Source: Acidobacterium sp.
GTDB taxonomy: Bacteria > Acidobacteriota > Terriglobia > Terriglobales > Acidobacteriaceae
Length of the DNA stretch: 64,000 nt
Direction: 5' to 3'
Assembly: GCA_003166955.1 (NCBI GenBank)
Contig: PMUI01000091.1
Location: 281 to 64,280 of the forward strand
In this document: one piece after another, positions 62,430 to 64,000 of the stretch
Position numbering within the stretch: position 1 is the first letter of the stretch
Layout: each line of letters starts with the position of its first letter
Made by a program: the position numbers and the translations under genes
The notes under the pieces: model-generated
Database searches by the model: none
Told to the model about the DNA's origin: nothing
The model's input: the letters and a program-made list of their open reading frames with translations, nothing else

Positions 62430-62606
62430 ATGAGCGAAGAGCAGGAGTCGAGCACGCAGGGCGATGTGGAGCGCCACCAGCGAGAGTCGGACCATGCGGA
62501 CGTTGCCGCTGCGGCCGAGCGGATTCGGGCTCGTGCCGCTGAGGTGAAAATCCTGGAATTGCATTGGCAGTTCTTGAAGGCTGATCGGAACGCTGGTCGT
62601 CCCTGA
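62430..62606 (+). CDS. Small hydrophilic protein, unrecognised
   Basis: A possible 58-residue protein (MSEEQESSTQGDVERHQRESDHA...) with a GAGG site 8 bases before the ATG. It is rich in charged residues and probably helical in its second half (AAAERIRARAAEVKILELHWQFLKAD). There is no signal or membrane segment and no family I can name. A spurious ORF is possible. Confidence 0.45.
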   Translation: MSEEQESSTQGDVERHQRESDHADVAAAAERIRARAAEVKILELHWQFLKADRNAGRP

Positions 62607-62693
62607 GGCGAGTCCGCTCCGGTGCAGGGCCCTCTAGGATGACCTGCGGCAGGAAGATGCTTCTGACGGGTTTGTGTTACAGGGTGATCGCGA

Positions 62694-63311
62694 ATGACGA
62701 TTGCAACTCAGGCTTTTCTTTTTGATGCAGACGCAGAGGGTGTCCCTTCCTATTATGGTGGGGTCTTCGATCCTGCATTTTTGCAGGCGCTGTCAGGATC
62801 TGATCCAGACGGGACGACGATAACTCGGATTCTGCGGGGAGACCTCCCTGTCAGTTGGCTGTGCCAGCGCACAGTGGCAGTGGCCAACGATGGAAAAGGT
62901 CAGAGCTCGACCATTGGGCACGATATGGAACTGTATCGCACCGTGATCTGGGACTTGGCGGACGCGTTTGCGGGCCAGTGGAATACGCTCAATCTCGAGA
63001 CCTTCCCCATTACGTTGGCGAGAAAGAACGTCTACTGCATCACTGCAACGCCGATGAAGATCGGTGGATACCCAGTGGAGATGGAGGGTCTCTGTGGCTG
63101 GGCAAACGTTCGGATCCCGGATGCGCGCCGCGGATTTGGCCGATGGGTGGTGCGATCCGGCGCGGGACATCGCCACCACCGTTCTGGTGCCGCAATCTAT
63201 GCGTCCCACGACAGTCAGTCTTTTGACCGTGCAGTGGCTTATGCGAACGCATTTGCGGCAGTTCTGAAATTGAATGGCTTAGAGTGCGAAGTCGAAAGTC
63301 GACTCGATTAG
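62694..63311 (+). CDS. Hypothetical 205-residue protein
   Basis: An open frame from ATG 62694 with no domain I recognise. It starts MTIATQAFLFDADAEGVPSYYGG; a central part reads GKGQSSTIGHDMELYRTVIWDLADAFAGQWNTLNLETFPITLARKNVYCITA and could be a compact alpha/beta domain. The segment after about 63110 (ARRGFGRWVVRSGAGHRHHRSGAAIY) has an unusual composition, so a frame change there cannot be excluded. It is isolated, with no clear terminator before the next gene. Confidence 0.5.
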   Translation: MTIATQAFLFDADAEGVPSYYGGVFDPAFLQALSGSDPDGTTITRILRGDLPVSWLCQRTVAVANDGKGQSSTIGHDMELYRTVIWDLADAFAGQWNTLNLETFPITLARKNVYCITATPMKIGGYPVEMEGLCGWANVRIPDARRGFGRWVVRSGAGHRHHRSGAAIYASHDSQSFDRAVAYANAFAAVLKLNGLECEVESRLD

Positions 63312-63463
63312 AGCCCATCGGGATCAGACTGTAGCGCAGCAAATTGGCTTTGACGGCGACTACTCAGATCGGGCCAGGTCCGGCAAACTGACTTTCTGAC
63401 TATGCTTGAGAATCTATCTGAGAAGTTGCAGCTCGGGTGAGTAAATGGCACGGCTCATTGCGG

Positions 63464-63502
63464 AAAAAGCCGGGCCTCGGGACGATATGGTCCGGAGGCC
63501 CG
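63464..63502 (-). terminator. Terminator for the phosphoesterase gene
   Basis: On the minus strand CGGGCCTC pairs with GAGGCCCG, with an inner GGAC/GTCC stem, and is followed by GCTTTTTCC. It lies 30 bases after the phosphoesterase stop. Confidence 0.85.
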
Positions 63503-63531
63503 CGTTGCGTTCAGTGGTGAGGGCCGTGTAG

Positions 63532-64000
63532 TTAGTGCCGGTGCTCCTCGCCGAACAGGTCGGACATGACCTGGACGCCGGGATCGCAGGCGTGGTTCAG
63601 GCAGGGCAGGCCAAAAGCCCCTTCCAGCGACTTCAGCAGCGAAAAGCTGGTGTAGTACGTGTCGCTTTGAGCGTCCTGACTGTGGCCGTAATTGGTCTGG
63701 ACGGTGAGGACGACCCGGTTCTGGTTTTGAGGCGGGAACAGGCCGCTGATCACGGTGGTGCTGCCGCTGTAGTCGTTCTCATCCCACACGATGACGATGG
63801 CGCTGCTTTCCGAGTTCCACACCGGAGAGGCGTGGATGGCTTTCACCAGGCGCTCGATGGTCGTGTCCCCCTGCTGAATGAGGCCGGGGTTCAGGCCGAC
63901 CTGCGTGCCGTAGGTGTAGCCGCTGTTGTTCTGGCCGTAGTCGAATGCGCAGAACGCATCGGCATTACTGCGGCCATGCTGGTCGTCGCACTGATTGGGC
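63532..64000 (-). CDS. Phosphoesterase-family (PF04185-type) protein, C-terminal part (runs off the window)
   Basis: The open frame reaches the window edge; about 155 residues are seen. The string SSAIVIVWDENDYSG is the family's metal- and phosphate-site motif, followed by NRVVLTVQTNYG and the end region TYYTSFSLLKSLEGAFGLPCLNHACD. This family includes phospholipase C and acid phosphatase-like secreted enzymes. The N-terminus and the first catalytic motifs lie outside the window, so the exact activity cannot be assigned. Confidence 0.88.
   Translation of the reverse strand, partial: PNQCDDQHGRSNADAFCAFDYGQNNSGYTYGTQVGLNPGLIQQGDTTIERLVKAIHASPVWNSESSAIVIVWDENDYSGSTTVISGLFPPQNQNRVVLTVQTNYGHSQDAQSDTYYTSFSLLKSLEGAFGLPCLNHACDPGVQVMSDLFGEEHRH

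Overview
The window reads as a chromosomal segment of a GC-rich Gram-negative bacterium of the phylum Acidobacteriota, most likely the Acidobacteriaceae/Terriglobia. This is an inference from gene content: an acidobacterial-type orphan FtsX/MacB permease, an acidobacterial VWFA-related protein, a TonB-type receptor with an N-terminal carboxypeptidase-regulatory domain, and an alternative complex III operon fused to a caa3-type oxidase operon. I see no rRNA, tRNA, insertion sequence, prophage or CRISPR array.

Region by region. 1-7.2 kb holds signalling genes: a truncated poly-HAMP kinase, then a kinase / stand-alone receiver / Hpt set, a lactonase-fold protein and a deoxyhypusine synthase-like enzyme. 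7.6-13 kb holds two copies of an outer-membrane porin plus small periplasmic binding-protein-like module, followed by a chemoreceptor; the two small proteins are almost identical while the porins have diverged. 13.1-15.8 kb holds a serine hydrolase and an AlkA-type glycosylase. 16.3-30 kb is one respiratory operon, actABCDEF, a one-helix membrane protein, sco, then coxBACD. A perfect FNR-type box and CRP-type dyads lie in its 570-base upstream region. 30.2-34.6 kb holds an orphan permease, a frameshifted acetamidase and a MntA/HepT toxin-antitoxin pair. 34.6-41 kb is mostly housekeeping: CDP-alcohol phosphotransferase, GreA, RuvX, MltG, a lipoprotein and a GT39-type glycosyltransferase. 40.7-43.8 kb is a CHAD / Ppx-GppA / SixA cluster that suggests polyphosphate metabolism.

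44-51 kb holds a TonB-type receptor, a small secreted Cys/His protein, a VWFA protein and the most interesting locus: a four-gene MNIO RiPP operon (Cys-rich precursor, DUF692 oxidase, DUF2063 partner, DoxX protein). It resembles bufferin/gig metal-response operons, and its precursor carries two C-x5-C-x5-C triplets. A terminator-like hairpin separates the precursor gene from the oxidase gene. 51-64 kb holds an MFS transporter, a CPBP-family protein lacking the catalytic EExxxR residues, HicBA next to gyrA, a Rieske oxygenase, a large GH57/DUF3536 hydrolase, TatA, a secreted protein, an SDR enzyme, two uncharacterised ORFs and a truncated phosphoesterase.

Short AGGGAACAGGG-like or AGCGCAGAGCTCAG-like tandem repeats recur in spacers and at gene ends throughout the window.
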